Origin: Thereva unica
Lineage: Eukaryota > Arthropoda > Insecta > Diptera > Therevidae
NCBI GenBank assembly: GCA_949987705.1
Contig: OX465281.1
Coordinates: 196,651,112 to 196,715,111, forward strand
Direction: 5' to 3'
Length of the DNA: 64,000 nt
Below are positions 11,795 through 22,257 of the stretch, one piece after another; positions within the stretch are counted from its first letter, which is position 1; the number at the start of each line of letters is the position of its first letter. The position numbers and the translations under genes were made by a program. The notes below the pieces were generated by a model that was given only the letters and a program-made list of their open reading frames with translations, did no database searches and was not told where the DNA came from.

Positions 11795-12225
11795 CATGGA
11801 GCCTATACAAGGAGATATAACTCTTATGGGAAAAATAACCGGAAATGGATGGGTAGCAGAAACTAAACTTCTAGTTCATTGTTTGCCACAGATGTCGCCT
11901 AAAGCTGACGTGCCCCACGTGAAGTTAGCAGAATTTTACCCGAAAATGAAGCAATGCAAAAAAATTCATTGGAAAATATTAAAAATTCATTGGAAAATTC
12001 ATAAATTGGTTAAATACGAAAAATGACATCGATATAAATCCAATTTAGAAGCTGATTTTTTAAGTTAGGCGTAAACATAAAATATCTTAGCAGATAACGG
12101 ACTTTGCCATCAACCGGATGAATATACTCGGCCATGTTTTTTGGGGTACATGTGACTGTGGCGCCCTCACTCAATCAAACAAAATTTGACAACACGGAGT
12201 TTTAACTCCTTGTCTAGGCTCCATG
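11795..12225. mobile_element. TIR element, CATGGAG family, AGGAAAAT duplication
   Basis: The TIR CATGGAGCCTATACAAGGAG and its complement at 12225 are flanked by the perfect 8-bp duplication AGGAAAAT (11787-11794, 12226-12233). A second copy with a different duplication lies at 41935-42353. An 8-bp duplication fits the hAT or P superfamilies. There is no convincing transposase; the 76-codon frame inside runs from the TIR. Confidence 0.75.
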
Positions 12226-12233
12226 AGGAAAAT

Positions 12234-12629
12234 ATTTACTATTTATTTAAATTTGTACATAGATCCCGTAGGCATCAGAGAAATAAAATGAGGAGTCGGT
12301 TATTTAAAAAATTAAGATTGTGTATTAACTATTAAAGATAGTTTTTGTAAAAGCAGCGAAATGTTTTTTGTTTTGTACTTTACCACAAATCAGTTGTCTC
12401 ATTCTTGCCAGCTCCGGAACAGCAGTAATATCATGTTCTTATGTATACTTGTATGTATATTTCCTTGTAATATTATTGTTAGCTCGTAATATTATTGTCA
12501 CATTCAACGATTATACTTCCGTTTTTATACACTGTACTGCATTACTTTCAAAATATTCATTATACTATGATTTATCAATTGAATTAAAATATTATGGTTT
12601 TTACTTCCTATTCCCTGCTGCATTTATAT
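12234..12629. other. Mostly featureless; possible small minus-strand exon at about 12385-12441
   Basis: On the minus strand a protein-like stretch reads HDITAVPELARMRQLICG. It is followed directly by GTAAAG, which could be a splice donor, and preceded by an AG after ACATA. I do not recognise the protein and there is no second exon to pair with it, so this may be chance. Confidence 0.2.
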
Positions 12630-13129
12630 TGTGATGATTTATGCGCCATCTGTTTGTGAAAAAGCATAATCAACGATTGTCGGTAACAACTCCGGTTGAT
12701 GTCTGAACTAATGATATATGTACTAAACTAAAATTGGAACGCGCGATAAGTGAAGACAACTTCAAGCTTCTGGACGAAAAGAAAAGAACGTACCACTAGG
12801 CTCGAGAAAAGGGACTCGAGAAGGTTCCAGAAGTTAAATAAAGGTGGAGCTTGGATATAAAAGCGGCTTGCAGGCGCTGAGAAAGTCAGTTTTGATTGGA
12901 AAGGCGATAAAAGTGTTCGAAAGTGAGAACAGTGAAAAGTGGTGATAAAGCGATAGATAGAATTTAATAGTGTGAGATAGTAAATTAAAAGTGATTATAG
13001 TGAACTATAAGAATTGTGTTTGACATTAAATTGTGTTTTGGTTTGTAATAAATAAATTATTGTGTGGATAATTAAAAAGTGTATTCCTTAATTAATCCTA
13101 CGAATCCGTTAAGCCGTAAAAACGTAACA
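12630..13129 (+). repeat. Left LTR of the gypsy element
   Basis: 500 bp, TGTGATGATT...CGTAACA, so TG...CA ends. It contains a core promoter (see 12856-12890) and a likely polyadenylation signal, AATAAA, near 13037. Confidence 0.9.
12856..12890 (+). promoter_or_regulatory. LTR core promoter: TATA box and initiator
   Basis: TATAAAAG at 12856-12863 is followed by TCAGT at 12886-12890, so the initiator A lies about 32 bases downstream of the first T. This is the spacing expected for an arthropod TATA/Inr promoter. It would set the start of the R region. The right LTR carries the same motif pair. Confidence 0.6.
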
Positions 13130-13131
13130 AT

Positions 13132-13149
13132 TGGTGTCAGAAGTGGGAT
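13132..13149 (+). other. Primer-binding site of the gypsy element
   Basis: TGGTGTCAGAAGTGGGAT starts two bases after the left LTR. Its first nine bases fit the 3' end of a leucine-type tRNA (CTGACACCA). The tRNA identity is inferred, not tested. Confidence 0.6.
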
Positions 13150-13241
13150 TAATTAAGAGATAAGTGAAATAGGTGAACTTGAATAATAATTGTGACTGGA
13201 ATTTAAATTTTGTGCGTGAGAAATAAGGACTTATTAATAAA

Positions 13242-14648
13242 ATGGGTCGAAAGTTAGTGGATTTGCGCACTGTGGAGTTGAAAAGAGAATTAAGTAAGCG
13301 CTCGTTGTCAACAGTGGGGGCTAAAAATGCCCTAACCGCCCTGCTTCGAGAAGCTATGGTGAACGAAGGTAAGGATCTTGAAACCTACATGTTTGAAGAC
13401 GAGGTAGAAGCGGAGCCAGAAGAAACGACAGTGAGTATGGCAGAACTCTTTAAAACATTTGCAAAGGAAATGAAGGAAGCGCAAGAACGGTCATCAGCAG
13501 CGCAAGAACGTGCATCGGCAGAGATGAAGGAAGTGCAAGAACGTGCATCGGCAGAGATGAAGGCAGATATGAGGGAAGCGACAACAAAGATCAAAGCGGA
13601 AGTGTTGGCGTTAAAAGATGAACAAAAAATGCTAACAGTAGTTCATGAACGTTCGATCGCAGAACTCAAAGAGTCGATGAAAGAACAGAAGAACCAGCTG
13701 GAGCAGAAAATCGAATCATTCTCACTATCTGTCGACAATAAGCTGGAAAACATGAAAGAAATTGTAAGGAATGATCTGGGAAAACTCGAAATTGAACTAG
13801 AAACCGTCAGAGCCGATCTAGAAAGGGTAAAGATACACCACCCAGCGGCAGCATCTCACGAAGTCATCGGAGCTAGGAAACTGCAGCCTCCAACTTTCGA
13901 CGGGCAAAGCCCATGGTCTACTTATAAGCTCCAATTCGAAGCAGCAGCAACAGGCAATTTCTGGACTGAGGAGGAAAAAGCAACGGCCTTAACGTTGTCA
14001 CTAAGGGGCACAGCAGCAGAAATATTGCAGTCAATACCAGCAGAACATCGCAACAGCTACGGGTTCTTAGTTCAAGCGCTGGAAATGCGTTACGGTGATC
14101 AGCACATGCAAGAGGTTTATCGACTTCAACTTCGCAATCGACTTCAAAAGCCAGGAGAAACTTTACAACAACTATGCGCCGATATCGAGAGGTTAGTGCA
14201 ACTGGCTTATCCTAGCTTCGGCCAAGACTACATCAACGAAGTAGCAAGAGAGGCTCTTCTTAACGCATTTGCTGACCGGGACTTGCAACAGGCAGCCAGA
14301 TTGGCCGGAAAGAAGAATACTGCAGAAGTTTTGGCATATGCTCTGGCATACGAGGCAGCGAAGCAAGCATCAAGAAGTGCAGTCCGCATCAGAGAGATCC
14401 ACACAGCAGAGGATATTTGCAGCAGAATGAATGCAACAGAAGTACGAGGTCGACTCCGATGCTGGAACTGTAGCGAACCGGGTCATTTGCAAAGGAATTG
14501 CAGGAAGCGAAGGAGGGCAGAGTCTCCCGAAAATAGGAGTGGCAGAACTTGTTGTGAAAAATGCGGACATCGACAGAAAGGTGATCAGAGGGAGGCCGAA
14601 AACAATGACTCCGTGTCTCCCCGCAGACAGCAGCAGGGAAACGAATAA
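13242..14648 (+). CDS. gag: Gag polyprotein of the gypsy element
   Basis: A 468-residue ORF starting at ATG 13242. Residues 5-40 look like a SAP-type helix-turn-helix (VDLRTVELKRELSKRSLS). Residues about 65-200 are a long charged coiled coil with internal duplications of the RASAEMKE type. Residues about 215-385 fit the retrotransposon capsid domain (QPPTFDGQSPWSTYKLQFEA). A CCHC zinc knuckle, CWNCSEPGHLQRNC, lies near residue 406 and would bind the RNA genome. The protein would assemble virus-like particles in the cytoplasm. The ORF ends at TAA 14646-14648, directly after a -1 frameshift signal into pol. It appears intact. Confidence 0.9.
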   Translation: MGRKLVDLRTVELKRELSKRSLSTVGAKNALTALLREAMVNEGKDLETYMFEDEVEAEPEETTVSMAELFKTFAKEMKEAQERSSAAQERASAEMKEVQERASAEMKADMREATTKIKAEVLALKDEQKMLTVVHERSIAELKESMKEQKNQLEQKIESFSLSVDNKLENMKEIVRNDLGKLEIELETVRADLERVKIHHPAAASHEVIGARKLQPPTFDGQSPWSTYKLQFEAAATGNFWTEEEKATALTLSLRGTAAEILQSIPAEHRNSYGFLVQALEMRYGDQHMQEVYRLQLRNRLQKPGETLQQLCADIERLVQLAYPSFGQDYINEVAREALLNAFADRDLQQAARLAGKKNTAEVLAYALAYEAAKQASRSAVRIREIHTAEDICSRMNATEVRGRLRCWNCSEPGHLQRNCRKRRRAESPENRSGRTCCEKCGHRQKGDQREAENNDSVSPRRQQQGNE

Positions 14649-14694
14649 AGACTAACTCCATGGGGCGGGAGTTAGTCGGGGAAATCGAAGCCCC
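14636..14694 (+). promoter_or_regulatory. -1 ribosomal frameshift signal at the gag-pol junction
   Basis: GGGAAAC (14636-14642) is read in gag phase as G GGA AAC, the X XXY YYZ slippery arrangement. The gag stop follows at 14646. After 8 nt, ACTAACTCC (14651-14659) pairs perfectly with GGAGTTAGT (14668-14676) around an 8-nt loop. Loop bases GGGGC (14662-14666) can pair with GCCCC (14690-14694), giving a possible H-type pseudoknot. Slipping back one base enters exactly the pol frame, which is open from 14609. Confidence 0.8.
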
Positions 14695-16126
14695 CGGTGT
14701 CATCATCACCACTATCAAACAACTGCAGCGTAGTGGCAACAGCCTGGTCATCGATGGAAAGATTGGAGCGGAAAAATGCACAATAACTGTAGACACTGGT
14801 GCCTCAAAATCTGTTATCCGGGCTGACATGGTCGGCAATAAATGGCTGAAAGACGCACGCCAATACAGACCGAAAACTGCAACAGGAGAGCCAGTACGAT
14901 TACACGGGGAAATTATGTTGGATGTGGTTCTTGCTGACATTAGATTTTCACATTCGTTCCTGGTAGCTGATATAACAGACGAGTGTATTCTCGGTCTGGA
15001 CTTTATGAAAACACATAAAATTCTACTGGACATCGGAGAGGAAATACTGAGATATGACAACAAGGAGATTCCAATGGCCACAGGATCCACTTGTTATTCG
15101 CAGTTGAAAGTCGTCGTTCGTAAAGATACCGTGCTTCCTCCGTGTGCTGAGAAATTGGTGCGAGCGATAGTCGATGGTGATCCCGGCAGCTACCGATTTT
15201 ACCTTATCGAACCAGAGCAAAGGGAATCAATCAAAAATATAGCAATTGGAAAATGTCTGGTTAGCATCGACGACAAAAAGGAGGTAGTTGTGAGAGTGCT
15301 AAATACTAACGAACGAGAGATACGATTGAAGAAGGATACGGTTTTGGGGAAAGGAGAACCGGCAGAACAGATTACATTAGTGGAGTGCGCTAACATCGAA
15401 ACGGTTCCAAAACCAAAGCCAAAGGCCACGAAATTAGTAAACGCAGTGCTCTCAACTAGTTGTCTTGAACAAAAACAGTATCTCCAGGCAAGGAAATTAG
15501 TAGAGGATTTCAGTGATATCTTCGCCATGAGAGATGATGACTTTGGGAAAACGAACATCGTTCAACACAGGATCGACACCAAAGATGCCCAGCCAATTAA
15601 ACAACCGCCGAGAAGACTACCACTAGCCAAGCGGGAAGAGGCAGCCGGTATGATTGAAGATATGAGAAGACAAGGCCTTATAGAGGAGTCGAAAAGCCCT
15701 TGGATGTCTCCCGTGGTTCTAGTCAGAAAGAAAGATGGCAGTACAAGATTTTGCGTGGATTATCGGCGGTTAAATGACATCACTAAAAAGGACAGCTACC
15801 CATTACCTCGTATCGATGACACACTGGATACTCTCTCTGGAGCTAAATGGTTTTCTACCTTGGATCTTAAGAGCGGCTACTGGCAAGTCGAAATTCACCC
15901 GGAGGACCGAGAAAAGACAGCCTTCTCTGTAAGAAACGGCCTGTGGCAGTTTACAGTCATGCCGTTTGGACTGTGTAATGCTCCAGCTACATTCGAACGA
16001 CTGATGGAATGCGTCTTGCGAGGACTGACATGGAAGACTTGTCTGGTTTATTTGGACGATATCATCGTCGTTGGAAAAGTTTCGAGGAACATCTGGGCAA
16101 TCTACGAGAGGTTTTCCAAAAGTTGA
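14660..16126 (+). pseudogene. pol: Pol, first part: protease and 5' reverse transcriptase
   Basis: The ORF in the -1 frame relative to gag encodes an aspartic protease with the VDTGASKSVI active-site motif near residue 43. The reverse transcriptase palm and fingers follow (DGSTRFCVDYRRLN, FSTLDLKSGYWQV, FTVMPFGLCNAPATF), up to the catalytic YLDD near residue 464. The frame is open upstream of ATG 14660 to 14609, so expression is more likely by frameshift from gag than by this ATG. A one-base loss in an A-run near 16077 ends the frame early; the remainder continues in another frame from about 16078. Confidence 0.85.
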
Positions 16127-18249
16127 GAACAGCCCAACTGAAACTCAGCCCTAAAAAGTGCGTACTGTTCAGAGACCAAGTCAACTATCTCGGACATGTG
16201 GTTTCATCCAATGGAGTTCAAACAGATCCTGAGAAAATAACAGCGGTTAAGAATTGGCCCACACCGAAGGATAAACATGAACTTCGAAGCTTTTTGGGAC
16301 TTGCCACCTATTATAGGCGTTTTGTCAGGAATTTTGCCGACAAGGCTAAGGAATTACATAAACTGACAGAAAAAGGAAAACCATTTATCTGGACAGAAAA
16401 GTGCGAGGAAAGTTTCAACACACTAAAACGAGGACTTTGCCAAGCACCAATACTCACATACCCGAAGCCAGGCGAAAGATTCATATTGGACACAGACGCG
16501 AGTAATGTCGGGATTGGTGCAGTGCTATCACAAAACTTCGACGGACAGGAAAAGGTCATAGCTTATTACAGTAGAGCGCTGTCAAAATCGGAGCGGAATT
16601 ACTGTGTCACAAGACGGGAACTATTAGCAATCGTGGACTCAACTAAACACTTCCACAAGTATCTCTATGGGCAAAACTTCATCCTTCGAACGGATCATGC
16701 AGCATTAAAATGGCTGATGCAATTCAAAAACCCTGAAGGACAAGTGGCAAGATGGATAGAGAGACTTCAGTCCTACGACTTCAATATAGACCACAGAAAG
16801 GGAAGAAACCATGGAAATGCAGATGCACTCTCCCGGCGACCATGCGTACCAGACTGCAAACATTGTGGACGTATCGAGGAAAAGTGTCAAAGGACGACAG
16901 TCGAGCCAACGACAGGATGGGATGACCAGGGACACCAAGACGCCCAACGCGACGACCCGGATATTTCTTCAATTCTGACATGGAAGGAATACGAGGAAAA
17001 GCCTGAATGGAAGGACATTGCTGAGAGGAGCGAGACCCTGAATAGCTATTGGGCCCAATGGGATTCGTTCTACATTGAGCGAGGAGTATTAAAGCGCAAA
17101 TGGGAAACCGCTGACGGCACCTCTCATCGAATGCAGGTATTAGTCCCTCGCGTTAGAATAAGGGATATTCTCGAGGAGTGTCATAACGGCGCATCAGGAG
17201 GACATCTGGGAGTCAATAAAACTTTGGCAAAAATAAGAGATAGATTCTATTGGCTTCACATGCGAGACGATGTTGCAGACTGGTGCCGTAAATGCACAAC
17301 CTGTGCCAGCAGCAAGGGCCCTCGGGTAAGAACAAAAGGAGAAATGCAGCAATACAACGTGGGAGCCCCATTTGAAAGAATCGCAATTGATGTGGCGGGA
17401 CCTTTTCCGGTGTCAGACCGAGGAAATCGTTACATTTTGGTGATCATGGACTACTTCAGTAAGTGGCCCGAAGCATATGCCATTCCAAATCAGGAAGCAA
17501 TCACTGTTGCAGAGGAATTAGTGAACAATTGGATCTGCAGATTTGGTGTTCCTCATGAGCTTCATTCTGACCAAGGCAGAAACTTTGAATCTCAAGTTTT
17601 TCAAGAAGTATGTAAGATACTTGGAGTGAAGAAGACCAGGACGACGCCCCTTCATCCCCAGTCCGATGGAATGGTAGAGCGATTCAACAGGACAATGCTA
17701 GAACACCTAAGGAAAGTTGTTAGTGAGCACCAGCGTGACTGGGACAGTTACATTCCGATATTTCTAATGGCATATCGGACAGCGGTTCATAATTCCACAG
17801 GACAAACCCCTTGTAGTGTGATTTTTGGAAGACAAATCCGGCTGCCAAGCGACTTGAAATTTGGGACACCTGTCGAAAGCAACGAGTCTACTGGCGGTTA
17901 TACAGGTGAACTTCGTGATCGACTCGCAGATATCCATCAGCTTGCAAGGAAGAATCTTAAGATAGCCAGTGACAGGATGAAAACTAGGTACGACCTCCGA
18001 GCAAACTGTAGCGGATACCAGGAAGGTGACCTCGTTTGGCTGTTCAACCCTCGACGACGAAAAGGCAAGTCTCCGAAACTTCAGCGCCAGTGGGAGGGGC
18101 CCTATAAAATCCTAACACGGATCAACGATGTTGTCTACAGGATTCAACAAGGACCCAAAGCCAAGAAGAAGATTGTGCACATAGACAGGCTGTGCCCATA
18201 TCATCAGCCGGATCCAGGATGGACAACTGTTCGGGACGAACAGTCCTAA
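16078..18249 (+). pseudogene. pol: Pol, second part: RT thumb, RNase H, integrase
   Basis: The continuation of pol is open to 18249. It covers the RT connection (LGHVVSSNG), RNase H (FILDTDASNVGIGAVLSQ, with the YCVTRRELLAIV segment) and the integrase zinc finger of HHCC type (GGHLGVN...CRKCTTC). The DDE core follows (IDVAGPFP, HSDQGRNFE, PQSDGMVERFNRT), then a C-terminal segment ending VHIDRLCPYHQ. It would copy and insert the element. All domains look well preserved; only the junction frameshift near 16077 prevents one continuous product. The frame is technically open from 16009. Confidence 0.85.
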
Positions 18250-18260
18250 GGAGGGGGCGA
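18249..18260 (+). other. Polypurine tract
   Basis: AAGGAGGGGGCGA lies directly before the right LTR and overlaps the pol stop. It would prime plus-strand DNA synthesis. Confidence 0.65.
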
Positions 18261-18745
18261 TGTGATGATTTATGCGCCATCTGTTTGTGAAAAAGCATAA
18301 TCAACGATTGTCGGTAACAGCTCCGGCTGATGTCTGAACTAATGATTTATGTACTAAACTAAAATTGGAACGCGCGATAAGTGAAGACAACTTCAAGCTT
18401 CTGGACGAAAAGAAAAAAACATACCACTAGGCTCGAGAAAAGGGACTCGAGAAGGTTCCAGAAGTTAAATAAAGGTGGAGCTTGGATATAAAAGCGGCTT
18501 GCAGGCGCTGAGAAAGTCAGTTTTGATTGGAAAGGCGATAAAAGTGTTCGAAAGTGAGAACAGTGAAAAGTAGTGATAAAGCGATAGATAGAATAATAAA
18601 TTAAAAGTGATTATAGTGAACTATAAGAATTGTGTTTGACATTAAATTGTGTTTTGGTTTGTAATAAATCAATTATTGTGTTGATAATTAAAAAGTGTAT
18701 TCCTTAATTAATCCTACGAATCCGTTAAGCCGTAAAAACGTAACA
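18261..18745 (+). repeat. Right LTR of the gypsy element
   Basis: 485 bp, about 98% identical to the left LTR apart from a ~15-bp deletion near 18596. It is followed by the ATAT duplication. Confidence 0.9.
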
Positions 18746-18749
18746 ATAT

Positions 18750-19049
18750 TTTAGATTATAACACAACACACGAGCAAATGAAGAAAAAAATACAATAATA
18801 AAGAACATATAGACATAAGTATGTACGCGAGGTTTCACTTTTGCCTTGTGTTCTTTAATACAAAATCATTTTTATTTTTGTTAACGATTGATTTTTACTC
18901 CTCTTTTTTCATACCGTGCTCTGTATATGAAACGATTCTTAAGGAGTAAACTTCAATAAAAATTCTGAAACTAATTTAATCTTATGTAAACTTTTATCAT
19001 TTAAATTAACAAAAATGTAGTTTAAAAAAACTAAAAAATACGCTTCTAC
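18750..19049. other. No recognisable feature apart from weak similarity to 10320-10370
   Basis: Around 18966 the sequence GAAACTAATTTAATCTTATG resembles part of the MITE at 10048-10631, perhaps a fragment. Nothing else is seen. Confidence 0.35.
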
Positions 19050-20170
19050 GCCAGAGCTCGGCCTACATCCCTGGAGAAGAGCCTACAGCACCGCCATCAG
19101 ATTTTAGAAGACTTGTGGAGGACTGCGCAAGGAAGAACATTCAGCTAGTGCCAACGTGCATCACCTTGCATGGAGAAGCACTAATTCTAAGGAGCAAACA
19201 CCTCCTGGATTTCATTACTACATACTATTTACAGGTTATGAGCAAGGACGAACCTACCTTTTCCAATTTGACTAGACAAGAGGTGATTAACTTGTCTCTT
19301 GCCACCGCATGCGTCAGTTCCAGAATACTGAACTGACACGTCTCAGGTGAGCCATCAATGCCTGATCATAGACAAAGAGGGGGTTTAACTTGAAAGCTTC
19401 TGCTGCTCCTATTCTCGTAAGCATTAAGGGTCCCACGGCAAACTGACTGGGAGGCCTATTGCACAGCCTTCAGGTTAGGAGTCAGCCAGGTAATAACCCC
19501 ATCACTGAGGTCGATCTCGACCTTGTCTCTGCCAATCTGCAGTAAACGATCATCACAGCCTTTGAAAGTAGCTGCCCTGCGAAACCACGAAGTACCACCG
19601 AAGGAGAGAAGTCAGAAAATTATTTAATAAGGCTAAGGTCTCGGGCAAACTGGGACCTCTACAAGAAGACTCTTACAAATTATAGCAAAGATTTGAGAAG
19701 ATCCAAACGAAGATCATGGAAGGCCAAGAAGAAGGTCCGTAATCTTTTTGCTGCTTAGCAAGCTGCCACATAAGAACGGTCACCGAATTGGCTCCACCAG
19801 CTGTTTGTTCATAGCTGGACAAGGACCCAGGGTGCTCGTCAAGCTAAAAGATTCATTCAAATCGATAAAGCAGAGGCGGGCAAATATTTAAATTTCAAGA
19901 GGTTGGAGCTAAAAACAATAACAGAGCTCCTGACGGGCCACTGCTTGCTCAATTATCATCTAAGAAGAATAGAGCTGATAGTTGATTGTAGCTGTCGGCT
20001 CTGCAGGGCAGCTCCCGAAACTGCGGAGCCCTTCCATGGCGACTTGCCTGCTCCCAGGGAAATTTGGGATATGAACCCTAAATCAATTTTAGGCTATATT
20101 AAGGAAGGTTTTTAAGGACGGGGTTGAGACAATAGCCCAAATAAAATAGGTCGCTGTGCCCGCCAAGGCG
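19050..20170 (+). pseudogene. Internally deleted R1/Jockey-like non-LTR retrotransposon
   Basis: The 5' part reads like the end of an APE-type endonuclease (SKDEPTFSNLTRQEVINLSLATACVSSRILN). About 19600-19760 resembles the linker before the RT. From 19903 the frame reads ITELLTGHCLLNYHL...CRLCRAAPETAEPF and APREIWDMNPKSI, as in the C-terminal RNase H/zinc region of R1-like elements. The central RT is missing, and stops and frameshifts occur throughout. It is a dead copy. Confidence 0.65.
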
Positions 20171-20327
20171 CCCTTAAAGAAGAATAGAATAGAACAGTGT
20201 GCTTCTAATATATTTTCTTGAGATTATACTATGTGCCTAATAGTTGCTGGCAAAATCCTTTTTATAAAAAAAGTGAGAGTCACTAATATTTATATTTTTT
20301 TAAGGCTATATCATGTGTGTTTATTTT

Positions 20328-21278
20328 ATAGCCTTATGACACTGGCTTTATCGTAGGCTGAAAATGCTGCCTTGGCTAGGCTGAAAATGACGAAATCTGT
20401 TATACTGTGGGACAGAGATAGCATGTGAGAGTAAGAACGATTATCTGATTATTATAACAGATAGTTGTTATGGGGAGAAGAAATCCTTTGGAAATTTTTG
20501 AAATATTCAAATTTATTATGATTAAAATTAATTTAATTTAAATTTATTGTATTTAATATTAAACATGGTCAACATCAGGTAAATTAAAATTCTTTGTTGT
20601 CTTCCTTTCAATTTGCTACTTCCTCATTAAAAAATCTTGTTTGACCTGAGTCCTCCAGAGTAAAACCATAGCTTTAAATATTTTCAAAAATACTTCGACA
20701 ACTATATATGTATAAAAAAATAAAAAAAAATATTTTTTCTTTTAGACTCCTCCAATTCGCAACACGACCCGCCGGTTGTAATAACAAAAATATGTCTCCC
20801 ACACTTTGAAATTACTTTGGGGCAATCAAAAATCACACTAAACACATCAAAAATTGTTTGGAGCGATTTTATTCCGGAGCCCCAATTCTAAAAATTTACC
20901 GTTCAATAACATACATATCTATTATTTATTCTCACTTTAATTATAATTACTATATTTGCTGCCACTTCAATTATAATTATTTCAATTTATTACTTCAATT
21001 TATTTTGATTCTCACTCACTGTTATAAAAAGTCTAGAGATGTAGCAAACTGTTATAAAAAGCATAGAAAAAAGAACATGAATTTCATTCTTTTCCTATGC
21101 TTTTTATAACAGTTTTCTAGACTTTTTATAACACTTAAAATTCAGCCAAGAAAAGTTTGAGTATATTCCTCTCACTCTTACATACAGGAAAATCGCCTTT
21201 GAATTTTTTCTTTCAGTTTTCAGCCTAGCCAAGGCAGTATTTTCAGCCTACGATGAAGCCAGTGTCATAAGGCTATTA
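20328..21278 (+). mobile_element. TIR element, AGCCTTATGACACTGG family, copy 1
   Basis: It begins ATAGCCTTATGACACTGGC and ends with the complement at about 21275. The TIRs of ~70 bp include GTAGGCTGAAAA and CTTGGCTAGGCTGAAAA blocks. The interior contains a strong hairpin (GTTATAAAAAGTCTAG units, 21021-21131). It has no coding capacity. It lies 38 bp from an inverted second copy. Confidence 0.7.
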
Positions 21279-21316
21279 CCAAAAAGACCCACAAGTTTAG
21301 CCGTGCGATTCTTACT

Positions 21317-22218
21317 AATAGCCTTATGACACTGGCTTCATCGTAGGCTGAAAATAGGCTGAAAGAATAGGCTGCCTTGGCTAGGCTGAAAACTGAAAGA
21401 AAAAATTCAAATGAGATTTTCCCATATGTAATAGTGAGAGGAATATACTCAAACTTTTCTTGGCTGAATTTTAAGTGTTATAAAAAGTCTAGAAAACTGT
21501 TATAAAAAGCATAGGAAAAGAATGAAATTCATGTTCTTTTTTCTATGCTTTTTATAACAGTTTGCTACATCTCTAGACTTTTTATAACAGTTTGCTACAT
21601 CTCTAGACTTTTTATAACAGTTTGCTACATCTCTAGACTTTTTATAACAGTGAGTGAGAATCAAAATAAATTGAAATAATTATAATTGAAGTGGCAGCAA
21701 ATATAATTGAAGTGAGAATAAATAATATCTTATTAAAGGGTAAATTTTTATAATTGGGGTGGGGCTCCGGAGTAAAATCGCTCGTTTTTGTATTGAAAGT
21801 AATAAACAAAAAATCTCACTTGAAGAAATAAACAGAGCCCTAAAAAATCTCTATGTATGGAAGGATTTAATAGTCGGGAAAACCAACGGTGTGAAACAAG
21901 GACTCAGGTCAAACAAGATTTTTTAATGAGGAAGTAGCAAATTGAAAGGAAGAGAACATAGAATTTTAATTTACCTAATGTTGACCATGTTTAATATTAA
22001 ATACAATAAATTTCAATTAATTTAATTTTAATCATAATAAATTTTAATATTTCAAATATTTCCAACGGATTTCTTCTCCCCTCACAACTATCTGTTATAA
22101 TAATCAGGTAATCGCTCTTACTCTCACATGCTATCTCTGTCCCACAGTATAACAGATTTCGTCATTTTCAGCCTAGCCAAGGCATTTTCAGCCTTCGATA
22201 AAGCCAGTGTAGGCTATA
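21317..22218 (-). mobile_element. TIR element, AGCCTTATGACACTGG family, copy 2 (inverted)
   Basis: This is the reverse complement of 20328-21278 with modest divergence. Its outer end has lost about four bases of the TIR. Together the two copies form a ~1.9-kb inverted repeat with a 38-bp spacer. One 30-bp unit that occurs once in copy 1 is present three times here. Confidence 0.7.
21561..21650. repeat. Three tandem copies of a 30-bp unit
   Basis: The unit begins TTTGCTACATCTCTAGAC and is repeated three times without change at 21561, 21591 and 21621. The sister element carries one copy, so the expansion happened after the two copies diverged. Confidence 0.75.
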
Positions 22219-22257
22219 AAGTGTGGAGGCATTGAATTCGAGGATGAGATTTTTTAA

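Larger units (their letters stand above)
12630..18745 (+). mobile_element. Ty3/gypsy LTR retrotransposon, nearly full length
   Basis: Two LTRs (12630-13129 and 18261-18745) flank gag and pol. ATAT at 12626-12629 and 18746-18749 is the 4-bp target duplication usual for gypsy elements. The domain order protease-RT-RNase H-integrase identifies Ty3/gypsy. There is no envelope ORF. The LTRs differ by roughly ten substitutions and a 15-bp deletion, so the insertion is fairly recent. Pol is disrupted by a one-base frameshift near 16077. A solo LTR of the same family is at 31849-34427. Confidence 0.93.

Noticed and set aside
14389..15090. 233-codon minus-strand frame opposite gypsy gag-pol
   Set aside because: It is antisense to clearly conserved gag and protease coding; composition follows the sense codons.
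21561..21650. CRISPR array
   Set aside because: The repeats are directly adjacent without spacers, within a eukaryotic TIR element.
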